Assembly (NCBI GenBank): GCA_018402725.1
Contig: JAGYII010000009.1
Span: forward strand, 1-50,609
Length of the DNA stretch: 50,609 nt
Direction: 5' to 3'
Origin: Candidatus Izemoplasma sp.
Lineage (GTDB): Bacteria > Bacillota_I > Bacilli_A > Izemoplasmatales > Izemoplasmataceae
Positions 25,755-36,799 of this stretch are shown here, one piece after another. Position 1 is the first letter of the stretch. Each line of letters starts with the position of its first letter. The notes under the pieces are model-generated. The model was not told the DNA's origin. It searched no databases and saw only the letters and a program-made list of their open reading frames with translations. Position numbers and translations under genes: made by a program.

Positions 25755-26837
25755 ATGAAAACGACGCCGCTTTATCAGAACCACTTAAACATGGGCGCTA
25801 AAATGGTTGATTTTGCTGGCTATTTAATGCCCTTATCGTACACCTCGATTGAAGATGAACATCACGCCGTGAGACATCAAGCTGGGTATTTTGATGTTTC
25901 TCACATGGGAGAGATTTTAGTTGAAGGCAAAGGCGCCACGGCTTTCATTGAAAAGGTCTTTACCAATCAACTCCCTGGATTGAACCAAGCTCGCTATGGA
26001 TTGTTATTAAAAAATGACGGGATGCCCGTTGACGATGTCTTAGTCTATCGTCTCGGTCAAGAAAAGTACTGGATTGTCTGTAACGCAAGTAACATTCAAA
26101 AGGTCATGGAACACCTTCAAAACATTCCCTTTGAAGGCACATTAAAAGATTTATCTGAAAGCATTGCGATGGTCGCTTTACAAGGACCCAAGGCGCAAGC
26201 GATATTAGAAGCGATTGTCAATCTTGATTGTGAGATGAAGCGTTACACCTTTAAAGAAGCTGAGTACCTCGGCGATCCCCTCCTCATTTCAAGAACCGGG
26301 TATACCGGTGAAGATGGCTTTGAAGTATATGGAGAAGAGTCCTTAATCATTGAATTCTGGAAAGCCCTGGCTGCTTTTGAAGAGGCTTGGCCTTGTGGAC
26401 TTGGGGCCCGTGACACCTTACGCTTTGAAGCGGGATATCCCCTATTTGGCCATGAAATCCTCCATTTCTTAACCCCTCAATCATCCGGTTTATCGATGTT
26501 TATCGACTACACAAGGACTGATACTTACGGCATCAAAGCCCTCTTAGAGGAACAAGAAAAAGGCTTGCAAGAAATCATTGTCGGGGTTGAGCTTTGTGAT
26601 AAAGGCATCATCCGCGAAGGGTATGGCTTGTACGTCGGTGATACCCGGATTGGTGAAGTCACGACGGGGTATAAACTCAGACACTTTGAATTCGCCAAAG
26701 CTCTCGCCTTTGTGAAAATGCCTTACACCGCGGTGGGCACTGAAATTGAAGCCGAAATTAGAGAAAAACGCGTTAAAGCGAAAGTGATTCCTTATCCGTT
26801 TTATCAAAAACTCAAGAAAAAGAAGGTAGAAGCATGA
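25755..26837 (+). CDS. gcvT: Glycine cleavage system T protein (aminomethyltransferase)
   Basis: A 360-residue enzyme that transfers the methylene carbon of glycine from lipoyl-GcvH to tetrahydrofolate and releases ammonia. Family blocks are TPLYQNHLNMGAKMVDFAGY, FDVSHMGEI, NASNIQKV, ALQGPKA, SRTGYTGEDGFEVY and GLGARDTLRFEAGYPLFGHE. I start it at ATG 25755 behind AAAGGATG; the open frame runs back into the tRNA but has no better start. The stop overlaps the gcvH ATG. It heads a four-gene operon. Confidence 0.96.
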   Translation: MKTTPLYQNHLNMGAKMVDFAGYLMPLSYTSIEDEHHAVRHQAGYFDVSHMGEILVEGKGATAFIEKVFTNQLPGLNQARYGLLLKNDGMPVDDVLVYRLGQEKYWIVCNASNIQKVMEHLQNIPFEGTLKDLSESIAMVALQGPKAQAILEAIVNLDCEMKRYTFKEAEYLGDPLLISRTGYTGEDGFEVYGEESLIIEFWKALAAFEEAWPCGLGARDTLRFEAGYPLFGHEILHFLTPQSSGLSMFIDYTRTDTYGIKALLEEQEKGLQEIIVGVELCDKGIIREGYGLYVGDTRIGEVTTGYKLRHFEFAKALAFVKMPYTAVGTEIEAEIREKRVKAKVIPYPFYQKLKKKKVEA

Positions 26838-27217
26838 AAGCTCCCAATCATTTATATTACAGCGAATCCCATGAATGGATAAAAGTTGAAGGGGGCGTTG
26901 GCATCGTCGGAATCAGTGATTATGCCCAGGACTCCTTAGGCGAAGTGGTGTATTTAGACCTCCCTGAGGAAGGTCAACCCGTCACTAAAGGCCTTCAATT
27001 TGGGGCCATTGAATCAGTCAAAGCCGCCTCTGATCTAAACGCCCCTGTCACCGGCGTCATCAGTGAAGTCAACCCTGACATTGACCGGACCCCTGAACTA
27101 ATCAACGAAGATCCATATGCTAACTGGATCATTAAAATTGAAATTGAAGATGAAAGTGAACTAGAAAGCCTGATGAACGCAGAAAGTTACTTAGCTTTTT
27201 GTGAAAACGCTGCATAA
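26834..27217 (+). CDS. gcvH: Glycine cleavage system H protein (lipoyl carrier)
   Basis: A 127-residue carrier protein. YYSESHEWIKVEGG begins the fold, GISDYAQDSLGEVVYLDLPE follows, and ESVKAASDL around residue 63 carries the lipoylated Lys. It shuttles the aminomethyl group among the P, T and L proteins. Translationally coupled to gcvT. No gcvL (dihydrolipoyl dehydrogenase) or lipoate ligase is in the window, so these must be supplied from elsewhere. Confidence 0.97.
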   Translation: MKAPNHLYYSESHEWIKVEGGVGIVGISDYAQDSLGEVVYLDLPEEGQPVTKGLQFGAIESVKAASDLNAPVTGVISEVNPDIDRTPELINEDPYANWIIKIEIEDESELESLMNAESYLAFCENAA

Positions 27218-27233
27218 ATAAAGGAGACGTTCG

Positions 27234-28561
27234 ATGTTTAAATACTTACCCCATACCGAAGAAGACATCCAGGCGATGTTACAAACGATTGGGGTGGCAT
27301 CGGTGAATGACTTATTCACTGATATCCCTGCATCGTTATTAAATCCGCCGCTTGATTTACCCCCGACGCATTCAGAGATTGAACTCTATGCGCATTTTAA
27401 GCGTTTATCGGAAGACGTTAAACATCTCACCCCGGTGATTGGGGCGGGAGCGTATGATCATTACACGCCGTCGATCATTAGACCCCTGATTGAACGTCAA
27501 GAGTTTTTAACCAGCTATACGCCGTATCAACCTGAAATCTCGCAAGGGACACTTCATTACATCTTTGAATTTCAATCGATGATTACCCGTTTAACCGGGA
27601 TGGATGTGGCGAATGCCTCGATGTATGATGGGTCAACCGCGACGGCTGAGGCGATGTTTATGGCCTGCGCGATTACCAAAAGAGATAAAGTCCTCGTCAG
27701 TGATACCTTGCATCCGGGCGTCTTAAACATCATCCATACCTATGCCCACTACAAAGGCATTGACGTGGTCGTCCTTAAAACCTCCGGCGGCACCTTGAGT
27801 CTTCAAGACCTCCCTGCTGATTTAAGTGATGTCGCGGCTTTACTGGTTCAGACGCCAAATATATACGGGATCATTGAAGATTATGACGGATTTGCGGACG
27901 CGCTTCATGCCGCCAAAGCTCTCTTTGTGATCAATCAAGACCAGCTTGACCCTATCACATTTAAAAACCCCCGGTGAATACAGGGCCGATATTGCAGTTG
28001 GTGGCCCAAACCTTAGGGGGTTCCTTTATCTTTTGGCGGGCCTTATATCGGTTATATGGCGACCCTTCATCCGCATATCGAAGAAAGCTCCCCGGCCGGA
28101 TTTGCGGGATGACCGTCGATAAAGACGGGAAACCCGCCTTTACCTTGACCTTAAGAGCTCGCGAACAAGATATCAGACGGGATAAAGCAACATCTAATAT
28201 TTGTTCGAACCAAAGCTTACTCGCCTTATTTGTGACGATATATTTATCCACGATGGGTAAAGAAGGCTTATATGAAGCCTCGCAAATGAGTTTAAACGGC
28301 GCTCATTATTTATATGAACACCTCGTCAAACTCCCCTATTTAAGCGATCCTTTTAATCAACCTTTCTTTAAAGAGTTCACCTTAAAATCTACGCTTCCAG
28401 TAGCGACCTTAGAAAAAGCCTTAGAAGAAAAAGGCTTCTTAGCGCCTTTTGACTTAAAACGCTTAGGGCTTGAAGAAGGCTTGATTAGTTTTGCGGTCAC
28501 CGAAAAACGGACTCAAGAAGAGCTTGATACCTTGATTGACGTCTTAGGAGGTCTATCATGA
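27234..28561 (+). CDS. gcvPA: Glycine dehydrogenase (decarboxylating) subunit 1 (frameshifted in the middle)
   Basis: The N-terminal part of the split P protein. The frame is open from 27234 to 27977 (YLPHTEEDIQAML, GAGAYDHYTPSIIRPL, YTPYQPEISQGTLHYIFEFQ, NASMYDGSTATAEA), and again from about 28090 to 28561 (GRICGMTVDKDGKPAFTLTL, REQDIRRDKATSNICSNQSL). Between 27950 and 28090 the family stretch is spread over two frames (KTPGEYRADIAVG, AQTLGG), so a tight group of indels is present. As it sits in an intact operon, assembly error is likely. Complex with GcvPB decarboxylates glycine using PLP. Confidence 0.9.
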
Positions 28562-30024
28562 AAAATTACGATACCCTGATCTTTGACTTATCGGTCAAAG
28601 GCCGAAGAGGTTATACCCTTCCTAAGTCATCTTACAAAGACGTCGTTCTTCCTAAAAAGCTTTTAAGACCCGCTAAACCAGAACTTCCTGAAGTCGGTGA
28701 ACTCGGGGTCTTAAGACACTTCACGAACATGTCTTTTAAAAATTACGGAATTGAAACCAATATGTATCCGCTAGGGTCATGTACGATGAAATATAACCCT
28801 AAAGTCCATCAAGAACTTGCCGCACTCCCAGCTTTTTCAAGCGTTCATCCTTACCAAAAAGATAAAGATACGCAGGGACTATTAAAAATGGTTCATGGCC
28901 TCCAAGGTTTCTTATCGAGCATCGCTGGGATGGCCGAATTCACGCTGAATTCTTTTGCGGGAGCCCACGGTGAACTGGTCGGACTGATGGTCATGAAAAA
29001 ATACCATGAGGACCAAGGAAATACTCAAAAAACCAATGTCTTAGTCCCCGATGCCGCCCACGGTACCAACCCGGCGAGCGCCATTTTAGCCGGCTTTAAC
29101 GTCGTTGAAATTGCGTCCAATCTGGACGGGACCGTCGATATGGATGACTTTTACTCTAAACTTGATGACCATACCGCGGGCATCATGTTGACCAACCCCA
29201 ATACGATCGGCGTCTTTGAACGAAATATCTTAGAAATATCAAAAGCCATTCATGATGTCGGCGGTCTTTTATATTATGACGGTGCGAACCTCAACCCCCT
29301 CTTAGGGATGGCTCGCCCGGGCGACATGGGCTTTGACATCATGCATATCAATCTTCATAAAACCTTTTCCACCCCGCACGGCGGAGGCGGTCCTGGGGCC
29401 GGTCCGGTGGGTGTGGCCAAACATTTAGCGAAGTACTTACCCGCCCCCCGGATTAAAAAAGAAGGCGATCACTATGCCATTGATTGGACCTTAGCCGGTA
29501 AACTCGGACAAATCTCACCCTTTTATGGCAACTTTGGGGTCTACGTGAAAGCCTATGCCTTCATCTTGACCTATGGTAAAGACCATCTGTCTGAGATTTC
29601 AAAAATGGCGGTCCTTAATGCGAACTATGTCAAAGAGTCTTTAAAAGATGTCTATGAACTTCCTTCAAAAGCGCTTTGTAAACATGAATTTGTCTTTAAT
29701 GGATTAAAAGATAAATCAACCCACGTTACGACTTTAGACGTCGCTAAACGATTGCTTGATTTTGGGTTCCATCCACCGACCATCTATTTCCCACTATTGT
29801 ATAAAGAATCGCTTATGATTGAGCCGGTTGAAACCGAATCCAAACAAACCATTGATGTCTTCATCGGCGTCTTAAGAACGATCGCTGAAGAAGCCCTCAC
29901 CATGCCTGACTTTGTCAAGGCCGCTCCCCATACCACCATCGTAAGACGTCTAGATGAAGCCTTAGCCGCCAGAAGACCCATCTTAACCTACGATCAGTTT
30001 AAAGCCCTTGATTCTCTTGCATAA
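28558..30024 (+). CDS. gcvPB: Glycine dehydrogenase (decarboxylating) subunit 2
   Basis: A 488-residue PLP-binding subunit. Blocks are YPLGSCTMKYNPK, HPYQ, PDAAHGTNPASA, NPNTIGVFE, YYDGANLNPLLGMARPGDMG and INLHKTFSTPHGGGGPGAGP with the PLP-bound Lys. The ATG overlaps the gcvPA stop. Together with GcvPA it makes the P protein, splitting glycine to CO2 and the aminomethyl group on GcvH. Length and sequence are normal. Confidence 0.97.
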   Translation: MKNYDTLIFDLSVKGRRGYTLPKSSYKDVVLPKKLLRPAKPELPEVGELGVLRHFTNMSFKNYGIETNMYPLGSCTMKYNPKVHQELAALPAFSSVHPYQKDKDTQGLLKMVHGLQGFLSSIAGMAEFTLNSFAGAHGELVGLMVMKKYHEDQGNTQKTNVLVPDAAHGTNPASAILAGFNVVEIASNLDGTVDMDDFYSKLDDHTAGIMLTNPNTIGVFERNILEISKAIHDVGGLLYYDGANLNPLLGMARPGDMGFDIMHINLHKTFSTPHGGGGPGAGPVGVAKHLAKYLPAPRIKKEGDHYAIDWTLAGKLGQISPFYGNFGVYVKAYAFILTYGKDHLSEISKMAVLNANYVKESLKDVYELPSKALCKHEFVFNGLKDKSTHVTTLDVAKRLLDFGFHPPTIYFPLLYKESLMIEPVETESKQTIDVFIGVLRTIAEEALTMPDFVKAAPHTTIVRRLDEALAARRPILTYDQFKALDSLA

Positions 30025-30066
30025 AGGCTTTGACTGTGCTACATTATTGATGAAAGTGAGGCGACT

Positions 30067-30216
30067 ATGCGCGTAGAATTTGTCCTTCGTTGCACCGAGT
30101 GCAGCAATGAAAACTACTATATGAGTAAAAATAAGACCACGCATCCTGATCGGGTGGAAGTCAAAAAATTCTGTAAGAAATGCAATAAACAAACTGCTCA
30201 TAAAGAGAAAAAATAA
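30067..30216 (+). CDS. rpmG: 50S ribosomal protein L33
   Basis: A 49-residue zinc-type L33. MRVEFVLRCTECSNENYY supplies the first CxxC, and FCKKCNKQTAHKEK the second. Mollicutes and Bacillota commonly have several rpmG copies; this one has all four Cys. A GTGAGGCG site precedes the ATG, and a promoter (TTGCAT 30017-30022, TACATT 30040-30045, 17-base spacer) may overlap the end of gcvPB. Confidence 0.95.
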   Translation: MRVEFVLRCTECSNENYYMSKNKTTHPDRVEVKKFCKKCNKQTAHKEKK

Positions 30217-30236
30217 CTTCTTCGGAAGTTTTTTTT
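30215..30236 (+). terminator. Terminator after rpmG
   Basis: AACTTC (30215-30220) and GAAGTT (30225-30230) enclose a TTCG tetraloop and are followed by T. The stem overlaps the rpmG stop. Confidence 0.88.
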
Positions 30237-30252
30237 CAAAAAGGAGAACGGC

Positions 30253-31146
30253 ATGGCATCACTCATCGGCATTGATATTGGGGGGACCACGATTAAAATG
30301 GGTCAGTTTAAACTGACCGGGGCCCTCATTAAAAAATGGGAGATTCCCACGCAAACCGCCTTTGATGGAATGTTTATCCTCAATGACATCGAAGCGAGTC
30401 TTTCTTTAGAAGTCAATCTCTTAGATGTTAAAGGCATCGGCTTTGGTGTCCCTGGTCCGGTCAATGGGTCGGTGGTCTTAGAGGCCGTCAACTTAGGCTG
30501 GAAACATTTAGACGTCGCCGAGGTCTTTAAACAAAAGTTCCCCCACATCCCGGTCACGGTCGATAACGATGCGAACGTCGCTGCGTTAGGGGAAGCCCTA
30601 TCTAGAGAAGACGCCTATCCTTCGATGGTTTTTTTCACCCTTGGTACGGGGGTCGGCGGTGGGATTGTCGTCGACGGTAAAATTGTCGAAGGTTCCCACG
30701 GCGCCGCCGGCGAACTGGGCCATATGATCATTGACCTTAATGGAGCGCTTTGTAATTGCGGTCAAAAAGGCTGTTTAGAAACCATCGCTAGTGCGACCGG
30801 TGTGGTCAGACTTGCGAAAAAGCACGGATCTGATTTAACCGACGCTAAAGCCGTCTTTGACGCCGCGAAGGCGGGAGATTTAAAAGCCCTAAGCGCCATT
30901 GATGAAATGACTGACGCGCTCGCTTTAGCGATGCAACATGTGGCGGTCACGGTTGATCCGGATGCCTTTGTGATCGGCGGCGGGGTCTCTAAAGCGGGGG
31001 CCTTCTTGATTGATAAAGTGAAAGAAAAATACCAAAAGATGGCCTTTTCAGATACCAAACACGTCGCGTTTGAACAAGCCCTTCTCGGCCATAATGCTGG
31101 GATGTACGGCGCGTTTCAAGCCATCAAACAGAAGGTGATGATATGA
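30253..31146 (+). CDS. glcK: ROK family glucokinase
   Basis: A 297-residue sugar kinase. LIGIDIGGTTIKMG is the ATP-binding loop, FGVPGPV and DNDANVAALGEA contain substrate contacts, FFTLGTGVGGGIV binds phosphate, and the ROK zinc motif reads CNCGQKGCLE with the upstream GHMI His. It phosphorylates glucose or a related hexose in the cytoplasm. Because ROK kinases vary in substrate, mannose or N-acetylmannosamine cannot be ruled out. It starts after AAAGGAGAAC and overlaps the next gene by four bases. Confidence 0.9.
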   Translation: MASLIGIDIGGTTIKMGQFKLTGALIKKWEIPTQTAFDGMFILNDIEASLSLEVNLLDVKGIGFGVPGPVNGSVVLEAVNLGWKHLDVAEVFKQKFPHIPVTVDNDANVAALGEALSREDAYPSMVFFTLGTGVGGGIVVDGKIVEGSHGAAGELGHMIIDLNGALCNCGQKGCLETIASATGVVRLAKKHGSDLTDAKAVFDAAKAGDLKALSAIDEMTDALALAMQHVAVTVDPDAFVIGGGVSKAGAFLIDKVKEKYQKMAFSDTKHVAFEQALLGHNAGMYGAFQAIKQKVMI

Positions 31147-31841
31147 AAAAAAGTGTATTCTTACTGATTTTATTTTTAGCCGCTTGTGGCGGCGCCGCAC
31201 CAGTTGAGACGGTGGATCCAGATGATTCGTCCGCCAATCAAGGAAACCTAGAAACTGAAGTAGACCCCGATATTGAGGAGATTGAATATAATATGGAATT
31301 AGCCTATAGCTCTTACTTTAAAACCACCAACCCCTTAGTCACGATGAATGTCGCCGGTCAAGGCACGATTGTGATTGAACTCTTCCCTGACGTCGCTCCA
31401 AACTCTGTCAACAATATGATTAAACTGATTCAAGACGGCTTTTATGACGGACTGATTTTCCACCGCGTCATCACCGGCTTTATGATTCAAGGCGGATGGG
31501 GCGATCTTAAAGGCAAACAAGCCACCTGCACGATCGCAGGCGAGTTTTCAGCCAACGGATTTGACAATAACTTAATCCATGACCGGGGCGTGATTTCAAT
31601 GGCCCGGACGAATGTAAGAAACTCCGCCACTTCGCAGTTTTTCTTAATGCATGCGAAAAGCCCTTGGTTAGACGGTGAATACGCAGCATTTGGGGGAATG
31701 GTCTCAGGCTTTGAGGTCTTAGATGCAATTGCGAATACTCCGACCGGGGCTCAAGATGCCCCCCGGACTGAAGTCGTCATTGAGTCAGTCACCGTTGATT
31801 TAAGAGGCTACACCCCCGCTCCTCCGGTATGCGTGAATTAA
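31143..31841 (+). CDS. Cyclophilin-type peptidyl-prolyl isomerase lipoprotein
   Basis: A 232-residue protein with a short lipoprotein signal (LAAC, Cys15), an acidic linker to about residue 55, and a cyclophilin domain: IELFPDVAPNSVNNMIKL, FYDGLIFHRVITGFMIQGG, RGVISMART, NSATSQFFLM, LDGEYAAFG. The catalytic Arg is in FHRVI. It would assist folding of exported proteins at the membrane surface, useful in a cell with many lipoproteins. It is coupled to the glucokinase gene and ends at a terminator. Confidence 0.93.
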   Translation: MKKSVFLLILFLAACGGAAPVETVDPDDSSANQGNLETEVDPDIEEIEYNMELAYSSYFKTTNPLVTMNVAGQGTIVIELFPDVAPNSVNNMIKLIQDGFYDGLIFHRVITGFMIQGGWGDLKGKQATCTIAGEFSANGFDNNLIHDRGVISMARTNVRNSATSQFFLMHAKSPWLDGEYAAFGGMVSGFEVLDAIANTPTGAQDAPRTEVVIESVTVDLRGYTPAPPVCVN

Positions 31842-31857
31842 CGCATACCTTTTTTTT
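31826..31857 (+). terminator. Terminator after the cyclophilin gene
   Basis: GGTATGCGT (31826-31834) pairs with ACGCATACC (31841-31849), loop of six bases holding the stop codon, followed by eight T. Confidence 0.92.
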
Positions 31858-31866
31858 ATTACACTT

Positions 31867-31940
31867 TTAGCACTCAATGCTTGACAGTGCTATTTAGATG
31901 TTTTATAATCGATTTAGCATTCAACCCTTGCGAGTGCTAA
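31867..31940 (+). promoter_or_regulatory. Heat-shock promoter with two CIRCE elements
   Basis: A consensus promoter (TTGACA 31881-31886, 17-base spacer, TATAAT 31904-31909) is bracketed by two HrcA operators. CIRCE 1, TTAGCACTC-N9-CAGTGCTAT (31867-31893), overlaps the -35 and has two mismatches in its right arm. CIRCE 2, TTAGCATTC-N9-GAGTGCTAA (31914-31940), lies after the start point with one mismatch. Confidence 0.95.
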
Positions 31941-31953
31941 AAGAGGTGAAATC

Positions 31954-32961
31954 ATGCTTTCTGATCGCCAAAAAGCTGTTTTAAAACTCATTGTTGAGGA
32001 ATTTGTTAGGACCGCTGAACCCGTAGGCTCACGGACACTTTCTAAACTTCTCGTATTCTCACCCGCCACCATTCGTAATGAAATGGCGGATTTAGAAGAA
32101 GATGGGTATTTAGAAAAAACGCATTCATCCAGTGGAAGGGTTCCTTCTGAAAAAGGGTATCACTATTATGTCGAGACCTTAATGAAAGAAGACGACACCG
32201 CGATTGACCTAAAGATCATTGATGATCTATTTAAAGAAGGTCCACGGAGCCGTGAGACGTTGATTGAAGAATCAATGAAGCTTCTCTCAGAACTGACCAA
32301 TTACACCACCCTAGCGCTTGGTCCTCAGGCGCGCTTTGCGACGGTGAAAAAGATTGATCTTGTTCCGCTTTATGACAATACTGGTTTATTGATTGTGATC
32401 ACGAATCAAGGTCACCTTGAAAACAAACAAGTCCACATGCCTTTAGGGACCCACATCGAAGACGCTAAACAAGTCGTCAATATCTTAAACGATCTATTAA
32501 AAGATGTGCCGATTTCGCAAGTCTCTGAAAAACTCCATTATGAAATTGAAACCAAAAACGTCGAAGCTTTACTCAATTACAACGAAAGCATCTTAGAAGC
32601 TTTCTTAGAAGCCTTTACCCAGTTTACCGAAAGTAAGTTTTACTTATCGGGTCAAAGTAATATGCTTTATCAACCCGAGTTTTCAGACTTAGACCGGGTC
32701 CGAGAACTGATGAAGTTCTTTGAAAAAAACGAAGTCTTAAAACTGGTTGAACATAGCGATTCTAACGGCATGACCGTCCGAATTGGCCATGAAAACCAGG
32801 TCCAAGCGATGCAAGACTGTTCCGTCATCATGGTGCCCTATGACGTTTCTTCGTCTGAAAAAGGGACCATCGCCGTGGTCGGACCGACCCGCATGGAATA
32901 CCGCAAAGTTATTCCCTTATTAAAATATATTGCCTCACACTTATCTAAACTATCGAAATAG
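31954..32961 (+). CDS. hrcA: Heat-inducible transcription repressor HrcA
   Basis: A 335-residue repressor of the heat-shock genes. The N-terminal winged helix contains RQKAVLKLIVEEFVRTAEPV, SRTLSKL, SPATIRNEMADLEEDGYLEK and HSSSGRVPSEKGYHYYVE; the C-terminal GAF-like dimer domain ends with GTIAVVGPTRMEYRKVIPLL. It binds the CIRCE elements just upstream, so it represses its own operon until GroE becomes limiting. AAGAGGTGAA precedes the ATG. Confidence 0.97.
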   Translation: MLSDRQKAVLKLIVEEFVRTAEPVGSRTLSKLLVFSPATIRNEMADLEEDGYLEKTHSSSGRVPSEKGYHYYVETLMKEDDTAIDLKIIDDLFKEGPRSRETLIEESMKLLSELTNYTTLALGPQARFATVKKIDLVPLYDNTGLLIVITNQGHLENKQVHMPLGTHIEDAKQVVNILNDLLKDVPISQVSEKLHYEIETKNVEALLNYNESILEAFLEAFTQFTESKFYLSGQSNMLYQPEFSDLDRVRELMKFFEKNEVLKLVEHSDSNGMTVRIGHENQVQAMQDCSVIMVPYDVSSSEKGTIAVVGPTRMEYRKVIPLLKYIASHLSKLSK

Positions 32962-32968
32962 AGACCCC

Positions 32969-35326
<2,358 letters not shown>

Positions 35327-35348
35327 TTCAAAGTAAGGAGGGCTTCGC

Positions 35349-36461
35349 ATGAGTAAACGTGATTACTATGACGTTTTAGGCATTGCTAAAGGGTCCAGTC
35401 CCGATGAAATAAAAAAAGCCTACCGTAAAAAAGCCCGCGAAACCCATCCTGATGTCAATAAGGCAGCGGACGCAGAAAATAAGTTTAAAGAAGTCCAAGA
35501 AGCCTATGATGTCTTAAGTGATACCCAAAAACGATCCACCTATGACCGGTTCGGCCATGAAGCTGCCAATCAAGGCGGCTTTGGGGGTTCGGGCGGTTTT
35601 GATGGCTTTGACTTTGGGGATGTTTTTTCATCCTTTTTTGGAGGCGGAGCCCGTGAAAACGCAAGTGCACGAGCAAATGCCCCTCGGAAAGGTCAAGACA
35701 TTCATAAACGGATGCGCGTTAATTTTGCTGAAGCCGTCACCGGCGGTGAAAAGAAAATTAAAACGCAAGTCTATGAAGAATGTCACGTCTGTCATGGGTC
35801 TGGAGCCCATTCTAAAAATGATGTAGAAACCTGTTCGACCTGCCGTGGTTCTGGGTCTGTGATCCAGGAACAACAAACGATTTTTGGCCGGACCCGGACC
35901 CAAACGACCTGTCCAAAGTGTCAAGGCCGTGGGAAAACCATTCGTAAACGTTGTGGAACCTGTAGCGGCGATGGAGTGGTGTCTTCTGAAAAAGTAGTGA
36001 GTGTTAAAATCCCTGCCGGGATTGACACCAACCAACAATTAAGAATGCAAGGGTTTGGACATAAAGGGGTTAACGGTGGACCTTCGGGAGACTTATACAT
36101 CGTCTTTGAAGTCGAAATTGATGACCGCTTTGAACGCAGTGGAGACGACCTGATCATGGAAATACCCCTCAGTGTAACGGAAGCGACGTTGGGGGCTGAG
36201 ATTGAAATTCCGACACCGTATGGCCCGGTCAGTCTAAAAATCCCCGCCGGGACGCAGGCCGATAAAACCTTTAGACTAAAAGGCAAAGGAATGCCGAATG
36301 TCCGGGGTAAAACCACCGGAGATTTACACGTCATTAGCAAGATTGTTATCCCGACCAAACTGACCAAAGAACAAGAGAAACTCTTCGAGAAACTAGCTGA
36401 TACTAAACTAGATAATAACGACACGTCTAAATGGGACCGAATTAAGTCTGCATTCAAGTAA
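35349..36461 (+). CDS. dnaJ: Chaperone DnaJ (Hsp40)
   Basis: A 370-residue type I DnaJ. The J domain (residues 1-70) carries HPD in ARETHPDVN; a Gly/Phe-rich linker spans about 72-105. Four zinc repeats follow: CHVCHGSG, CSTCRGSG, CPKCQGRG and CGTCSGDG. The C-terminal substrate-binding domains end before DRIKSAF. It stimulates the ATPase of DnaK. AGTAAGGAGGG precedes the ATG. Confidence 0.98.
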   Translation: MSKRDYYDVLGIAKGSSPDEIKKAYRKKARETHPDVNKAADAENKFKEVQEAYDVLSDTQKRSTYDRFGHEAANQGGFGGSGGFDGFDFGDVFSSFFGGGARENASARANAPRKGQDIHKRMRVNFAEAVTGGEKKIKTQVYEECHVCHGSGAHSKNDVETCSTCRGSGSVIQEQQTIFGRTRTQTTCPKCQGRGKTIRKRCGTCSGDGVVSSEKVVSVKIPAGIDTNQQLRMQGFGHKGVNGGPSGDLYIVFEVEIDDRFERSGDDLIMEIPLSVTEATLGAEIEIPTPYGPVSLKIPAGTQADKTFRLKGKGMPNVRGKTTGDLHVISKIVIPTKLTKEQEKLFEKLADTKLDNNDTSKWDRIKSAFK

Positions 36462-36468
36462 CAAAACC

Positions 36469-36497
36469 TTTACAAAGACAACCCCATTTGATACTAT
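36469..36497 (+). promoter_or_regulatory. rpsU promoter
   Basis: TTTACA (36469-36474), 17-base spacer, TACTAT (36492-36497). It separates rpsU expression from the heat-shock operon. Confidence 0.65.
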
Positions 36498-36530
36498 ATC
36501 TCTAGACCGCGAGTGAAAGGAGGGATACCC

Positions 36531-36695
36531 ATGGCAAAAACCATCGTTCGCAATAACGAATCATTAGAAGAAGCGCTCAAACGCTTTAAACGCGATGTCA
36601 ATCGCTCAGGCACCCTTGCAGAAGCTCGTAAACGTGAATATTACGTGAAACCTAGCGTCTCACGCAAATTGAAAGCAAAGAAAAAGGTTAAATAA
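36531..36695 (+). CDS. rpsU: 30S ribosomal protein S21
   Basis: A 54-residue S21: [37 protein letters not shown], then a basic tail ending KAKKKVK. The ATG at 36531 has AAAGGAGGG 8 bases upstream. An upstream in-frame start at 36513 would place that site inside the gene and is rejected. Confidence 0.97.
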   Translation: MAKTIVRNNESLEEALKRFKRDVNRSGTLAEARKREYYVKPSVSRKLKAKKKVK

Positions 36696-36698
36696 TAG

Positions 36699-36722
36699 CG
36701 GTGAGAATTTCTCACCGTTTTT
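36699..36722 (+). terminator. Terminator after rpsU
   Basis: CGGTGAGA (36699-36706) and TCTCACCG (36710-36717) form an 8-bp stem with a 3-base loop, followed by five T. Confidence 0.88.
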
Positions 36723-36755
36723 ATTTGTTTTACTCCCCGAAATAGAGGGGTAATA

Positions 36756-36764
36756 TGCTATAAT
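36756..36764 (+). promoter_or_regulatory. phoH operon promoter (extended -10)
   Basis: TGCTATAAT (36756-36764) is an extended -10; no good -35 is seen at the normal distance. Confidence 0.6.
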
Positions 36765-36799
36765 ATTGAGGATAATTCAACCCTTCAAGGAGGCCACCT

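Noticed and set aside
30303-31058. Minus-strand frames opposite the glucokinase gene
   Set aside because: Mirror frames of a conserved ROK gene without start signals.
35628-36457. Long minus-strand open frames opposite dnaJ (136 and 178 codons)
   Set aside because: They are shadows of dnaJ: no ribosome site, low-complexity Ser/Pro-rich products, and full overlap with a conserved gene.
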